A program made the position numbers and the translations under genes. The notes below the pieces were generated by a model that was not told where the DNA came from, did not search any database, and saw nothing but the letters and a program-made list of their open reading frames with translations. A stretch of 64,000 bases of DNA, taken from contig OZ038383.1 in assembly GCA_964036045.1 (NCBI GenBank), forward strand, positions 66,097,725 through 66,161,724, given 5' to 3'. Source of the stretch: Eutreptiella sp. 'Long Island Sound 2002' (Eukaryota; Euglenozoa; Euglenophyceae; Eutreptiales; Eutreptiaceae). Shown here piece by piece: positions 21,748-33,540 of the stretch. Numbering within the stretch: the stretch's first letter is position 1; each line of letters begins with the position of its first letter.

Positions 21748-22845
21748 TCAGACTCTCGATTTCTCCAGGCAATCCTCCTCAGCATGGAGGTTGCTCTTAC
21801 CATGATCTTCCTTTTTCTGCCGATCAGCCGTTTCGGCAGGTACTGAGCCGTCATCCCACTCAGGGCGACATTGTTGCCCATAGTGCAGAGAATACACTAG
21901 GGGTATCTCAGGGTCAGGTAGCGTGTAGGAATCATCGTCCTCCTCAGACCAGATGGAGGAACTCCAGGTCTGTCTGAGGTATTGCAGCCGGTCTTGGGGC
22001 TCAATACCTTCAGCCCTCAGGTACAACAGCCGTTGGAGCTCCTGAGTGTAATGCTCCGACAGTGGCATGTTACTAGAAGCAGGCCGCGCTGGAGCATCAG
22101 GACTCTGAGCCACGGGCATGTGCAGCACAGGTTTCCCAACAGGGGAAGTTGGTTCTGAGGTGGACTCTAGGTCTACCTCCTCCAGCAACAGCTGGGCCAG
22201 CAAGGCACTGTGTTTGAGCTCAACACAGCTGGGATCAACAGGATGGATAGAGCTGGCAATTTCAGACAGTCGTTCGTCAGCATCCTCCTTCACAGCAGCA
22301 GGTTCCAGATCGCCATCAGGGGATTCACACCCTGTAAATGTGGCAGATAGGTGCTCAGGAGATCGTTTTTTGAGATCAGAAAGGTTCAAGCCACGATTTT
22401 CGGCCATGACCTCTTTCAGTAGCACCTGATCCAGATCACACGGGGGTAGAGGGTTGAGGGATCCATCGACAATGGATAACAAACTGGCCCATTCAGGGGC
22501 CCGCATAGCTCTGTCTGAATCCTCAGGCTTGTAAATGGGACCGTCGGGGATTTTTACTCTTCCCACAGTCATTCGGTCCAGCAGTCGGCGCCAATAAGTG
22601 TTTTCACCTGAACAACCCCAGTGGAGGGTGCACATCACAACCCTTCCTCCCTCATAAGCGATTTTGGTTAGAACCTTCTCGAGCAGGGAGAAGGGAGGGT
22701 TAGCATACGCAAGGCCCATTGCTTTCCAGAAGAAACAGAAAGCGTTATTCAAATGTTTCGAGCAATACAACTGCATGATGTGCTGTTGTTGGCTCGCGAA
22801 CAATTGAACCTGGATCTCATCGGGGGATACCTGCAGGGCCGCCAG
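21748..22845 (-). pseudogene. methylase-like domain ORF (NPPF motif)
   Basis: Same frame as the protease, separated from it by a TGA at 22846-22848. About 30 residues in is YANPPFSLLEKVLTKIAYEGGR, then VVMCTLHWGCSGENTYWRRLLDRM. ANPPFS matches motif IV of amino-methyltransferases, and the following hydrophobic strand and W-rich segment recall the methylase-like domains described in DIRS-type and some other retroelements. No S-adenosylmethionine-binding FxGxG motif is visible, so catalysis is doubtful. The C-terminal two thirds is acidic and probably disordered, leading toward RT. Confidence 0.55.
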
Positions 22846-23325
22846 TCAATTTTCAAGAACGTGACGGGCCAATTGGTAGTTTTCAGTACGATAGTTAGTC
22901 TTTGCTGCGTAGCGCAGCCCAGACTCTTTTTGTCCTGACAGCTTCAAAGGTACGGAGAAGAGCCCACTGCCAAAGTCGCAGTGTAGGTAATAGGGGCGTT
23001 GGAGGGACAACATTTTTACCTGGGGGTTTGTTCGTAGGAAGTCGGTGCCAATGACGATGTCAAAGGCGTCAGTGTCCAACACTCTGCAATGTTGGGTCAC
23101 AGTTTCATTGCCCAGACAAATAGTCACATCGACACCCCCCAAGGAATGGATGGTACGCCCATCCCCTACTCTTATGGCCACTGTCTTAGTTTTCTTGAAA
23201 GTCTTTAGCAGGCGCTGGGCCACTATGGAGAGTGTTGCGCCGGTGTCAAGCACTGCTCGAAAAACTTTATCCCCGATTTTCACGAGGATCCAGAAAGCCA
23301 TGTCCTCCTCTTCAGAGCCGCCCCC
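22846..23325 (-). pseudogene. retropepsin
   Basis: Starts in the same frame as gag, just past its TAG at 23326-23328. Active-site motif AVLDTGATLSIV near residue 20 and second motif FDIVIGTDFLRTN near residue 70 define a retroviral-type aspartic protease that would mature the polyprotein. The catalytic Asp is intact, unlike in the related element at 12.2 kb. The frame closes at TGA 22846. Confidence 0.85.
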
Positions 23326-24384
23326 CTACTCCCCAGCAGGGAATTTCACATCAACCCCTGCAGCCATGAGGGACTTGGCCATCCAGGCCAGTTGCCTCTT
23401 CTTCGAGTTAGCCCCCTCAGGGGAGGCGTTATCTCCCTCTGGGCGCTTCTTGGGGTCAACATCGGCAGGAAAGGGAGAAATAGCGGGCGCTGATGAGAGC
23501 CTCTGGGGGTTGGGGGTTCCACCCTTGCCACCCCCCGTACCTCCTCCTTTACCACCCTTATCCCCATTCTGGGGAGTTCTGGAGGGTGTTTGGGCTTTCT
23601 GGTGTTCAGCCTCCTGCCGTTTGTGTTTGTCACCCTCTCGTTTCTTTATGTGACATTCGTCCTCGTAGTGACGACGTTTGCCACAGTACCAACAGGTGAT
23701 GGTACACCTGATATGATCCTGATGGGTTACTGTTTTCCCATCTTTAGTGTGCTGTTGTCTTTTCAGCTGCAGCACACACCCGCTGCGACGGACGCAGTCA
23801 GGGGCATGACAGGGTCCTCCCTTGTCATTGACAGGCTTACAGTAGAAGAGTGGGGGTGTACCTATTTCAGGTGTAACCTCACTAATGGCACGCTGGTTAG
23901 CCTCACCTTTACCACCACCCTTGTTGGCGTTATTGGGATTTTTAGGCCCTTTCCCTTCGCCACGTTCAGGGGTAGGGGTGCCACCTCGACCCAGGTGTCT
24001 CTTGAGGAATTTCTCCATATGGGAGTCATTCTCCCTCTCAAGGGCCAGCTCGATGAGCAGGTCCACAAGATCTTTGTACGTGTGGGTCCGACTCTTCCTC
24101 TCTGAGGTGGTCCGGCAATCGTCCCACGTGCGTGTAGAGACTTTACTCACGAGCCACAGGTTGGGTTCTGTGGGTCCATAGGAACCCACGTTCATTCGTG
24201 AGAACAGATATTCCAGGTCGCACACATATTCAGATACTCGCGCAGCGGAAGGAAATTCAGGGAGCATAGGGAGCTTCTCAATCTGTGTGTGTACACTGAG
24301 GTCTGTTTCATAGACCGGGACCGCTTTCTCCAATCTTCGGAGAACCTCAGCCGAAGTAGAAAATGTTTTTCCAATCTGCTTCAC
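23326..24384 (-). pseudogene. gag: gag body with CCHC zinc knuckle
   Basis: 352 residues alignable throughout with the gag at 13068-14099 (TDLSVHTQIEKLPMLPEF; SERKSRTHTYKDLVDLLIELALE). The zinc knuckle is CWYCGKRRHYEDEC (C-X2-C-X4-H-X4-C) near residue 230, with an upstream CHAPDC. After a basic, glycine-rich region it ends MAAGVDVKFPAGE and a TAG followed by GGG GGC GGC, in frame with the protease. That layout permits a gag-pol made by stop-codon read-through. Upstream phase change near 24400. Confidence 0.82.
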
Positions 24385-24419
24385 CTGTTTTTACAAAAAT
24401 TACTTTTTGCATGAGTGTT

Positions 24420-25652
24420 TCAAAAGAGAACATTTAGTGGCCACATCCACATGAAATTGGCCAGTAAGCAAAAGAAATTCGGCAAATTCCTCTGCCCATT
24501 CGGGCAGGTTTTTCGGGTCGAACTCAGGCAACTCCAGCTGGATGTTCGCCTGGGCAATTGGTTTGCCACTCTTCCCACCCCTGGGGTTAGGCCTGAAGGG
24601 GGGGATGGTACGCCAGCGAGAGGTGCCAGACCCGTTAGCCCCTTTTTCTCAGTCACTATCACAGGCACGTCCTGTAGCTCAGCGATGGGGACTGTTCTGG
24701 CACGGGGACGAAAAGGGCTGGGGCATGTGACCTTGGGTAGCAACCTGGAAACCCTTGATGGTTTGAGATCATCAGCAAGCGTGCTCAATCCGGGTGAGGG
24801 TGAGCCCAGCGCTAGCTTGGGTAAGGGTTCAGTGATACCCAGTTTTGGCTTGACAGCCTCAGACAGGGCTGTCACATCTGGGTCTTCAGAGCCAGACAGT
24901 AGTTTGGCCAGTAGTTCGGCCGTACGGTCCAGGGCACCATACGTTGGCCCTGGGAAATTGGAATCCTCCACGTAAGCTGGACACACCTCAGGGTTCCTGC
25001 TAGTGGTTGGCAATTCTGGATGCCATACTGGCCCTCTCGGTCGCCTGGGTAGAGACACAGTGACGGCCAGGTCCGTAGGTGGGCCGGAGTAAAGGTAGGA
25101 ACCCATGTCTGTATGTGGTGGAGATCCCAAGGCTTCGAGTGGTTCCTCTCCATCTTCCCCTCGGACGGACTTGCAGTATTCTTCGTGGAGCAGGTACTCG
25201 TCCATTCGACTTCTCAGTTCGTCTTCTTACTCAGAGCCTCCAGCTGCCGCAGACGAGGATGCAGGGCAGGCCGAGCGGGAGATGGAGACAGCAACTCGTC
25301 GGCGGAGGTGCTGCAGGCTGTCACCACGGGCTGCTAAGTCCTCAGTGGTTAAGGGTATTGGTACTTCTCTGGGAGCTTCTTGTTCAGCCCTTCTGTGACC
25401 TGGATCTTCTTGAGACCCAGATGCTACTCTGAGCTTGGGCTCACTCTTGGAGATGGGCCCACTGCTGCCCAGTTGTACTTGTACACTCCGAATTGGCCAA
25501 GTCCTGGCCAACAGTTGTACTGATGGTGTGGACATATCGTTTGCTGGGTTTGGCTTGTATACTTCTCAGAGTCGGTTTGAAAGGTTCTCAAGGGGTGCCT
25601 CTGCTACCAGAAAGATGTCCCTGATTAGTGCCCTAATAGGTGTGATGAAATC
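24420..25652 (-). pseudogene. gag N-terminal region
   Basis: Frame 25205-24420 begins MDEYLLHEEYCKSVRGE and continues as a Pro/Ser/Leu-rich, probably disordered region. The same frame upstream (25535-25228), beyond a TAA at 25227, is another Pro/Arg/Ser-rich part. Between 25652 and 25535 is an exon-like start, DFITPIRALIRDIFL, immediately after a CCTGCAG acceptor; its counterpart after the acceptor at 15003 is closely similar. No domain is recognised. Confidence 0.5.
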
Positions 25653-26302
25653 CTGCAGGTTGTGGTGGTCAAAGACAGAACCAAAGCAGCAAGTAGAGCA
25701 AGAACAGGATGTGGATCGAATCAATGAATAGTTTTGAAATCCAGTGTATCACAGAAGGGCTGCAGATAGACAAAGCAGGCATAAGTACACGGATTCAATC
25801 ACAAATGGATACAACAAATGATTTTATGTGAAAACTGGCATGACTCTAGCCTCCAAAGTTAGGATCAAGCACATCATGTGCACTCTTTTGAATGAAATGG
25901 AGTTCGTGAGGAATGTGGGGCAAGAGGGTTAGGCCAGACACAGAATATGACTTGGCCAAGCAACTGAATTCAGAAACAGTCAAAATGTAGAATCACAATA
26001 AGTGGTAGAATCAGTTGAGTATAGGGGCCTTGAGGTGGGGGACCATTAGGCTTAACCTACAAGGCCTTAGGCATGAAGTGCCTACTTTCTTTCGGTATAA
26101 CCTCTATGAAGGAAGATACCTCCGCTCAGTTAAGTGGTAGGGGTGAACTGCATGGGGGGCTAGGGTTATAGCCCTAGTTACTTTGAGAAAGTGTAATTCA
26201 AACTTTAAAACAGAGAAAAAAATGCTGAAGTAGGTCTCAGCATCAACAAAAGGGTTTTAGGGGGGGCTTGGCCTGGATCAAGACCTCCAAGAAAGACATG
26301 GC
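25609..26302 (-). repeat. intron-like repeat, second copy
   Basis: Matches 14960-15651 over about 690 bp in the same orientation. It keeps the CCTGCAG 3' end (acceptor at 25653), but the GTAAGAAAAAGT start present at 15667 is missing; the match stops at GCCATGTC, next to exon-like DNA. It caps the 5' side of element 3. Confidence 0.75.
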
Positions 26303-26490
26303 CCCCCGGAATCAGGTTCACAAGGTCTGAGCTTCGGTGCCGGCTTTGCTGGTGCCACTGAGGGCGCTGTATTCTCGGCACTGTTCTTGGTGTCCATGAG
26401 GTTTTCTTCCGGCCTTCAGAAGTGTTGTCAGTCTCGACGTACTGGTTGTACTGCACGGGGTTGCAGGGAAGCAAAGACTGAAAACCTCTG
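26303..26490 (-). other. possible exon
   Basis: Follows a clean acceptor (TTTCTGGCAG at 26491) on the minus strand. Two frames are open across it, one reading QYNQYVETDNTSEGRKKTSW, so the phase is undecided. It sits between two intron-like repeats; it might belong to the 5' leader of element 3 or to a host gene. Confidence 0.35.
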
Positions 26491-27269
26491 CTGCCAGAAA
26501 GTTAAAACAGGCTTCCACTGTTGATTGCTTTGACGATATTGTTTTGTCTGTGCCTCTGCTTGCTCCTGCTGCTTCTTGATGTAGCCTAGGGTTTTCAAGT
26601 ATAGTTGTTCTGTTGAAATAAACCAAACATCCAAGTACCCACAGTGCAAGAGACGAAACACAAGATCCAATCCACAACATGAAGGGCTGCAGTCAAAGGC
26701 GATAGTGTATCAACAAAGGAACTAACAATAACTACAGATTCAGGAAGAAATAGTTAGAAAATGTCCTACAATCATTGGAAAACTGCACACATGGGCACTC
26801 TCTCTTTTATAGTGCCATCTAGAGATGTGCACTCTTTGTTTTGGGTCCCATGGGTGCTGAGGTGGCAGAGCTTGTGGCGTTGCGGTCACTGCCATGTCAC
26901 ATGGGATCTTCCTACTTAGCTAGGCTGACTGGGCTTTGAACAAGGACCTCTCAAAAAGAGGTGCTCCAGCCCCCTAGGGTGCAGAGCACCACGAAAGCTA
27001 AGCATTGATGAGAAAATATGGAAAAATGTATAGGCTCTGGATCAATGTCAGCACCTCAGTCAGTGCAGGAAATGGTGCTAAAGTCCAATCAGATCGGGGG
27101 GTCAGGGGTCCACACAACATCCAAAGTTCAATGCTTGGTTTTGTAGGTCAAAATGCGTTGTCACCCTTTTTTGGATAGGCCAATACTAGGATAAAAATGT
27201 AGTATGCCTTTAGGCATCTCTAAAACAACTAAAGCTTACCTTTTGGCATGGAAATACACTTTTTCTTAC
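26491..27269 (-). repeat. 779-bp intron-like repeat (GT-AG)
   Basis: Minus-strand start GTAAGAAAAAGTG at 27269 and end CTTTCTGGCAG at 26491 give a canonical intron. The body from 26551 matches 54815-55557, which also begins GTAAGAAAAAGTGC. A tRNA-like segment is embedded at 26915-27002. The same start string opens the unrelated intron-like repeat at 15667. Confidence 0.7.
26915..27002 (-). repeat. tRNA-like SINE segment
   Basis: A diverged copy of the tRNA-like structure at 55200-55288. The terminal CTTAGCT and AGCTAAG arms, the ACCTCT/AGAGGT variable-arm hairpin and the CCCTAGGGGGCTGG segment are kept; the B box is damaged (TTGTTCAAAGCCC). Confidence 0.55.
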
Positions 27270-27668
27270 TTTCGGTGGGGCCGCAGGGTAGGCAGCTGGG
27301 GGAGCTGTGGCATGTGATGCCGGGGTCGGGTTGTGCAGAGACTGCAGCAAGCTGCGCAAGTTCCCGTCGGTATCCTTGGAAGGCCTCAACCTCTCCTCCA
27401 CAGAAGGCACCGGTGAGGGCGCCCGCTGTGGTGAAGGGCTATCAGCGACCACAAGAACATCCGCCGAGGATGCTGCTGGGGATGGCAACCTTGCGGGGGA
27501 TGCCAGGGATGGCAACTGCAGTGCCGGTGACGGCAACGGAGGAAAGTCCATGGGATGCCACGGACACTCCACTTCCCTGTAGGGGCTACAATCGAAGGGA
27601 CTGAAGCTGCTTGCAGACATGAGTACCTGCGAAGAGCAATGGGTGCACCCGACAGGGGGGTATTGCAC
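27270..27668 (-). CDS. possible first exon, Pro/Ser-rich protein
   Basis: An open frame on the minus strand ends exactly at the GTAAGAAAAAGTG splice donor at 27269. A methionine at about 27621 begins MSASSFSPFDCSPYREVE. The sequence is rich in Pro, Ser and Ala with no recognised domain and looks disordered. If spliced, it would join the possible exon at 26303-26490. It may be the 5' exon of element 3 or of an unrelated host gene. Confidence 0.35.
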
Positions 27669-28212
27669 CAGTGATGCAATGCCAGCAGGAAGTTCGCTCT
27701 AAGCCGATACATGTCGAACATGGAGGAAGCTTCAGAGGGGTTGCAGAAATTGACTGACACATGTGTCGTGGTGTGCAGCGCTGGCGCTGGCGCCGGTGAT
27801 AACATCGACAGATAGCGCTAACAGGTGGTTCTGGCAGTAGTTATACGCGGTTAGCGCCCGCGTCGCCAAATGGACAGCCAGAATCGGCGAAAATGCATCC
27901 GTACTGCACATGGATCGACGCGCCTCAAAAATGCGCATCCATGTGTGCAATCAGAAGAAAAAAACCCCCCTTGTAGCATAAATGTTTTCTGCGATGTGCA
28001 CACGCCCGCCCCTGCCAGGCCCCCGCTTTCACACGACGACGACGACCAGTCCGAAAATAATAGACAGAGGATCCTATCGAATTAGAACTGTCAGATTTTG
28101 TTTTATGGAAAATTGTTTGCTTCGTTTGTCCAGCGGCGAGTTCTATAAGCCTGAACTGTCCAAAACCAGCGGTTCTGATATCCAGTAGGAGGCATTTGCA
28201 TCTGAGTGTTAA
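27669..28212. other. unassigned DNA
   Basis: Short open frames only on both strands. No repeat match inside the window was noticed and no promoter or RNA gene is supported. Confidence 0.4.
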
Positions 28213-28840
28213 TGACATTTGAGTTTCATTTTTATTCCGCCTTTCACCACACCAATCTTGTCATCTTGTCAATCGTTTGAACCCATTTTGGGCTTTCATC
28301 ACAACCATTTTGTCATTAAGGCACCACTTCAAACCCATTTTAGGTTTTCACTACACCTTTTCGTCACTCATTTACCTTTTTTAACCCATTTTGGGTTTTC
28401 ATCACACCCTTTTTCTCATTCAGATACCATTTTGAACCCAATTTGGGCTTTCATCACGACCCTTTCGTCCTTCTGATATCATTTTCAACCCATTTTCGGC
28501 TTTCATCAGACCAATTTTGTCATTCCGGTACCATTTTGAACAAACTTGGGGTTTTCGGCCCACCCTTTTTGTCATTCCAATACCATTTTCAACCCATTTT
28601 GCTCTTTCATCACACTCATTTTGTCATTAATGTACCATTTCCCCCCCATTTTTGCCTGACCATTTTCAACTCATTGGGAGCTCATAGCACACCCCTCTTG
28701 TCATTCAGATACCACTTCCAACCCATTCCAGCCTTTCATGATGCCCATTTTGTCATGCAAATACCATTTTCAACCCATTTTGGGCCTTCATCGTACCCAT
28801 GTTGGTCTTTCATCGTGCCCATTTCGTCGTTCGCATGACT
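28213..28840. repeat. tandem repeat, about 57-bp unit
   Basis: Roughly eleven degenerate copies of a T-rich unit built from 'TTTTGTCATTC', 'ATACCATTTTCAACCC' and 'ATTTTGGGCTTTCATCACA'. The unit drifts strongly, so the array is old. Confidence 0.85.
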
Positions 28841-29483
28841 GTGACCAAAGCCAAAGGGCACTCACTCACTACTACTAACCTACAGCTTGCTCACTACTGC
28901 GACCTTGGTAACCAAAGGGCGTGGAGGTAGGTGGGTAGGTAAGAACTTGTCGCGCGCGCTGCCGTGTGGCGCCAGAAATAAAATGACAACATAAGTAAAA
29001 CAGCACGAAAAGCTTTCTGACTAGCTGAAAATAAAACTAATTACCATAAAAACGCTTAGGCCAAAAAGCGCGTGGCAAAACATGTTAAAATGCGAACAGA
29101 AAATTTTCTAGCTCGAATAGGTAAACAAATGGCGCCGTAAGCGCCGTAACACATATAAAAAGGTAACGCCATGCCTCTTGTAGTCGTACGTGCCGTGTAG
29201 ACAAAGAAAAACGCTTCGCGAGCAGGGCGTAAAACTCAAAAAAATTTCATAACTCGCCACGACCCCTCACGTCGCGCCCTGCCACCCTTTTCTTATTCTT
29301 CTCCATGTACTACCTCCCGATTCTCGTGCCCATCCCTCCATTTCCCAAGCAGCTCAGGCGGCGGCCCTGGGGGAACGCGGTTAACCCCTAGCAATGGACA
29401 CCACCAACTTCAAAAACGACAAGCACAAGTACAAGCCCAGGTACATCAAGATCGAAGGGTAACAGACAAGTCCCAAAAGCATA
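28841..29483. other. unassigned DNA
   Basis: No gene supported. AT-rich central part with a GC-rich patch (CGCGCGCTGCC near 28952); leads into the higher-order satellite region. Confidence 0.4.
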
Positions 29484-32400
29484 CATTGCCTTGCTGCTCG
29501 CGGGTGTGTTGGGTTGTGTATGATTTTCTTTCCTTTCAAAAAAACAAAAAAGGGGAAAAAAGTATTTTCACGGGTTTTGCAGCGGTCTTTGAAAGAGAAA
29601 AGAAATTGCAAGCACAAACAGCACCAGAAAAAACACAGCAGAGCATGACAGCACAGCACGACACGACAGCACAGCACCACAGAACACAACACAGGGAATC
29701 AGGGCACCGCAGCAAACCACATCAACCACAGGGAAGCAGGCCAGGCGGCCAGACAAGGACACCAACACCGAAACACGCCACCAGAAGACAACCGCGGACA
29801 GCCAGACCGAGCACCGCGCCACAGCACAGCACAGGCAACAGCTCAACACACAGCAACGCACCACAGCACCGGGCACTGGAAACAGCGCAGACCACACAAA
29901 TTGCACAACGAAACTGCACCAGCGCAGCGCAGCACAGCACCGCACAGAGCGGGGAGGACAGGAAACGCACAGCAAGACACCCCAGGACAACCACAGCACA
30001 AAGCACAGCAGCGAACAACAGCACACACCACCACACCACGGCAAAGCACAGACAGCACAGAGCACAAAGCGCGGGGAAACACCACACAACACAGCGCCGG
30101 AAAGCGCAGGACCACAGGGCAACAGACAGCGCCCGAGGGCACGACACAGCAAGCAGCGGCACCAAACGAGCAAAATACAACAACACAGCACAGAACAGCA
30201 CAACACAGGGCGGAGCAACGCGGCGCACCACAGCACCCAGGGACACAGCAGACCACAGCACACGGCAACGCAGAACAAAACCAGACAGCAAACCACAACG
30301 CGAACAAGGCAGCAGGACGACACGACCAGAGAGTTGCACTGCCCACTGCCCCCAGGCAGTGAGGCAGCGCGTTGCAGGAATTGCGCTGCCCACTGCCCCC
30401 AGGGCAGTGAGGCAGCGCATTGCAGGGGTTCCACTGCCCACTGCCCCCCGGCGGTGGGGCAGTGCATTGCAGAAGTTGCAGTCCCCACTGCCCCCAGGCA
30501 GTGAGGCACTGCAATGCAGAGGTTGCACTGTCCACTGCTCCCAGGCAGTGGGGCAGTGCATTGCAGGAGTTGCACTGCCCACTGCCCCCAGGCAGCGCGG
30601 CAGTGCATTGCGGGAGTTGCACTGTCCACTGCCCCAAGGCAGTGAGGCGGTGTATTGCAGGAGGTCCACTGCCCACTGCCCCCAGGCAGTCAGGCAGTGC
30701 ATTGCGGGAGTTGCACTGCCCACTGCCCCCCGGCAGTGTGGCAATGTATTGCCGGAGGTCCACTGCCCACTGGTTCCAGGCAGTGCGGCAGTGCATTGCA
30801 GGAGTTGCACTGCCCACTGCCCCCAGACAGTGCGGCAGTGTATTGCAGGAGTTACACTGCCCACTGCCCCCAGGGCAGTGAGGCACTGCATTGCAGGGGT
30901 TCCACTGCCCACTGCCCCCAGGCAGTGGGGCAGTGCATTGCAGAAGTTTCACTGCCCACTGCCCCCAGGGCAGTGAGGCAGTGCAATGCAAAAGTTGCAC
31001 TGTCTACTGACCCCAGGCAGTGGGGCAGTGCATTGCAGGAGTTGCACTGCCCACTGCCCCGTAGCAGTGAGGCAGTGCATTGCAGAAGTTCCACTGCCCA
31101 CTGCCCCAGGGCAGTGAGGCAGTGCATTGCAGGAGTTGCGCTGCCCACTGCCCCAAGACAGTGCGGCAGTGTATTGCAGGAGTTGCACTGCCCACTGCCC
31201 CCAGGCAGTGGGGCAGTGCATTGCAGGAGTTGCGCTGCCCACTGCCCCAAGGCAGTGAGGCAGTGGATTGCAGAAGGTCCACTGCCCACCGCCCCCAGAC
31301 AGTGGGGCAGTGCATTGCACGAGTTGCGCTGTCCACTGCCCCCAGGCAGTGAGGCAGTGCATTGCAGGAGTTCCACTGCCCACTGCCCCCAGGCAGTGAG
31401 GCAGTGCATAGCAAGAGTTGCACTGCCCACTGCCCCCAGGCTGTGCGGCAGTGTATTGCCGGAGGTCCAATGCCCACTGCCCCCAGGCATTCGCCTAGTG
31501 CATTGCAGAAGTTGCACTGTCCACTGCCCCCAGGCAGTGAGGCAGTGCATTGTAGGAGTTCCACTGCCCACTGCTCCCAGGCAGTGAGGCAGTGCATTGC
31601 TGGAGTTCCACTGCCTACTGCCCCCAGGCAGTGAGGCAGTGCATTGCAGAAGCTGCACTGTCCACTGCCCCCAGGCAGTGAGGCAGTGCATTGTAGGAGT
31701 TTCACTGCCCACTGCTCCCAGGCAGTGAGGCAGTGCATTGCAGGAGTTGCACTCTCTGCTTCCCCCAGGCAGTGAGGTAGTGCATTGCAGGAGTTGCACT
31801 GCCCACTGCCCTCAGGGCAGTGAGGCAGTGCATTGCAGGAGTTGCACTGCCCAGTGCTCCTGGGCAATGAGGCAGTGGATTGCAGGAGTACCACTGCCCA
31901 CTGCCCCCAGGCAGTGAGGCAGTGCATTGCAGGAGTTGCACTGCCTGCTTTCCCCCGGCAGTGAGGCAGTGCATTGCCGGAGTTCCACTGCCCACTGCCC
32001 CAGGGCAGTGAGGCAGTGCATTGCAGAAGCTGCACTGTCCACTGCCCCCAGGCAGTGAGGTAGTGCATTGCGGGAGTTCCACTGCCCACTGCCCCCAGGG
32101 CAGTGAGGCAGTGCATTGCAAAAGTTGCGCTGCCCACTGCCCCCAGGCAGTGAGGCGGTGCATTGCAGGAGTTCCACTGCCCACTGCCCCGAGGCAGTGA
32201 GGCAGTGCATTGCAGGAGTTGCAGAGTCCACTGCCCCCAGGCAGTGAGGCAGTGCATTGCAGGAGTTGCACTGCCAACTGCCCCAGGGCAGTGAGGCAGT
32301 GCATTGCAGAAGTTGCACTGCCCACTGTCCCCAGGCAGTGGGGTAGTGCATTGCAGGAGTTGCACTGCCCACTGCCTCAGGGCAGTGAAGCAGTGCATTG

Positions 32401-33540
32401 CAGAAGCTGCACTGCCCACTGCCCCCAGGCAGTGAGGCAGTGCATTGCAGGAGTTGCACTGCCAACTGCCCCAGGACAGTGAGGCAGTGCATTGCAGAAG
32501 TTGAACTGCCCACTGGCCCCAGGCAGTGGGGTAGTGCAATCCAAGAGTTCCACTGCCCACTGCCCCTGGGCAGTGAGGCAGTGCGTTGCAGAAGCTGCAC
32601 TGTCAACTACCCCCAGGCAGTGAGGCAGTGCATTGCAGGAGTTGCACTGTCCACTGTCCCAGGGCAGTGAGGCAGTGCATTGCAGGAGTTGCGCTGCCGA
32701 CTGCCCCCAGACAGTGAGGCAGTGCATTGCAGTGAGTTGCACAGCCCACTACCCCCAGGCAGTGAGGCAGTGCATTGCAGGAGTTGCACTGCCCACTGTC
32801 CCAGGGCAGTGAGGCAGTGCATTGCAGGAGTTGCGCTGCCGACTGCCCCCAGGCAGTGAGGCAGTGCATTGCAGGAGTTCCACTGCCGACTGCCCCCAGA
32901 CAGTGAGGCAGTGCGTTGCAGGAGTTGCACTGTCCACTGCCCCCAGGCAGTGAGGCAGTGCATCGCAGCAGTTGCACTGCCCACTGCCCCAGGGCAGTGA
33001 GGCAGTGCATTGCAGAAGCTGCACTGTCCACTGCCCCCAGGCAGTGAGGCAGTGCATTGCAGGAGTTGCACTGCCCACTGCCCCCAGGCAGTGAGGCAGT
33101 GCATTGCAGTGAGTTGCACTGCCCACTACCCCCAGGGCAGTGAGGCCGTGCATTGCAGGGGTTCCACTGCCCACTGCCCCAGGGTAGTGAGGCAGTGCAT
33201 TGCAGAAGTTGCACTGCCCACTGCTCCCAGGCAGTGAGGCAGTGCGTTGCAGGAATTGCACTGTCCCGTGGCCCCGGGCAGTGAGGCAGTGCGTTGCAGG
33301 AGTTGCACTGCCCACTGCCCCCAGGCAGTGGGGCAGTGCTATGCAGGGGTTCCACTGCCCACTGCCCCCAGGCAGTGAGGCAGTGCATTGCAGGAGTTGC
33401 ACTCTCTGCTTCCCCCAGGCAGTGAGGCGGTGTATTGCAGGAGGTCCACTGCCCACTGCCCCCAGGCAGTGAGGCAGTGTATTACAGGACGTCAACTGCC
33501 CCCTGCCCCAAGGCATGGGGGCAGTGCATTGGGAGATGTG
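29484..33540. repeat. higher-order repeat unit A (4.06 kb)
   Basis: Begins CATTGCCTTGCTGCTCG. About 0.85 kb of leader (ending with a CAGCAC-rich, T-depleted stretch to about 30330) is followed by a 47-bp satellite array. The whole unit is repeated from 33541 with few changes, offset 4,056-4,057 bp. Confidence 0.88.
30331..33540. repeat. 47-bp double-hairpin satellite, array 1
   Basis: About 68 tandem monomers. The consensus splits as GGCAGTG, A, GGCAGTGCA, ten-base loop TTGCAGGAGT, TGCACTGCC, CACTGCC, loop CCCA; the first and sixth parts are complementary across monomers, the third and fifth within one. Because 47 is not a multiple of three and the unit has few stops, long open frames appear in every phase on both strands; I regard them as by-products. 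Confidence 0.92.

Larger units (their letters stand above)
18547..25653 (-). mobile_element. degenerate minus-strand LTR-type retroelement (element 3)
   Basis: Transcript order is gag N-terminus, gag with zinc knuckle, retropepsin, methylase-like domain, RT, RNase H, integrase and a chromodomain-like tail: a Ty3/Gypsy-type order with an extra domain between protease and RT. The predicted proteins resemble a high-copy family I remember from dinoflagellate genomes. Interruptions are numerous: in-frame stops at the ends of most pieces and frameshifts near 24400, 19740, 19560 and 19100. A 0.69-kb repeat (25609-26302) caps the 5' side; no equivalent is found at the 3' side. Confidence 0.85.

Noticed and set aside
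29486-30976. 496-residue plus-strand frame, rich in Thr, Gln, His and Arg
   Set aside because: Arises from T-depleted DNA, which cannot form TAA, TAG or TGA, and then runs into satellite.
30331-33540. CRISPR array
   Set aside because: Regular 47-bp period, but monomers are contiguous with no unique spacers.
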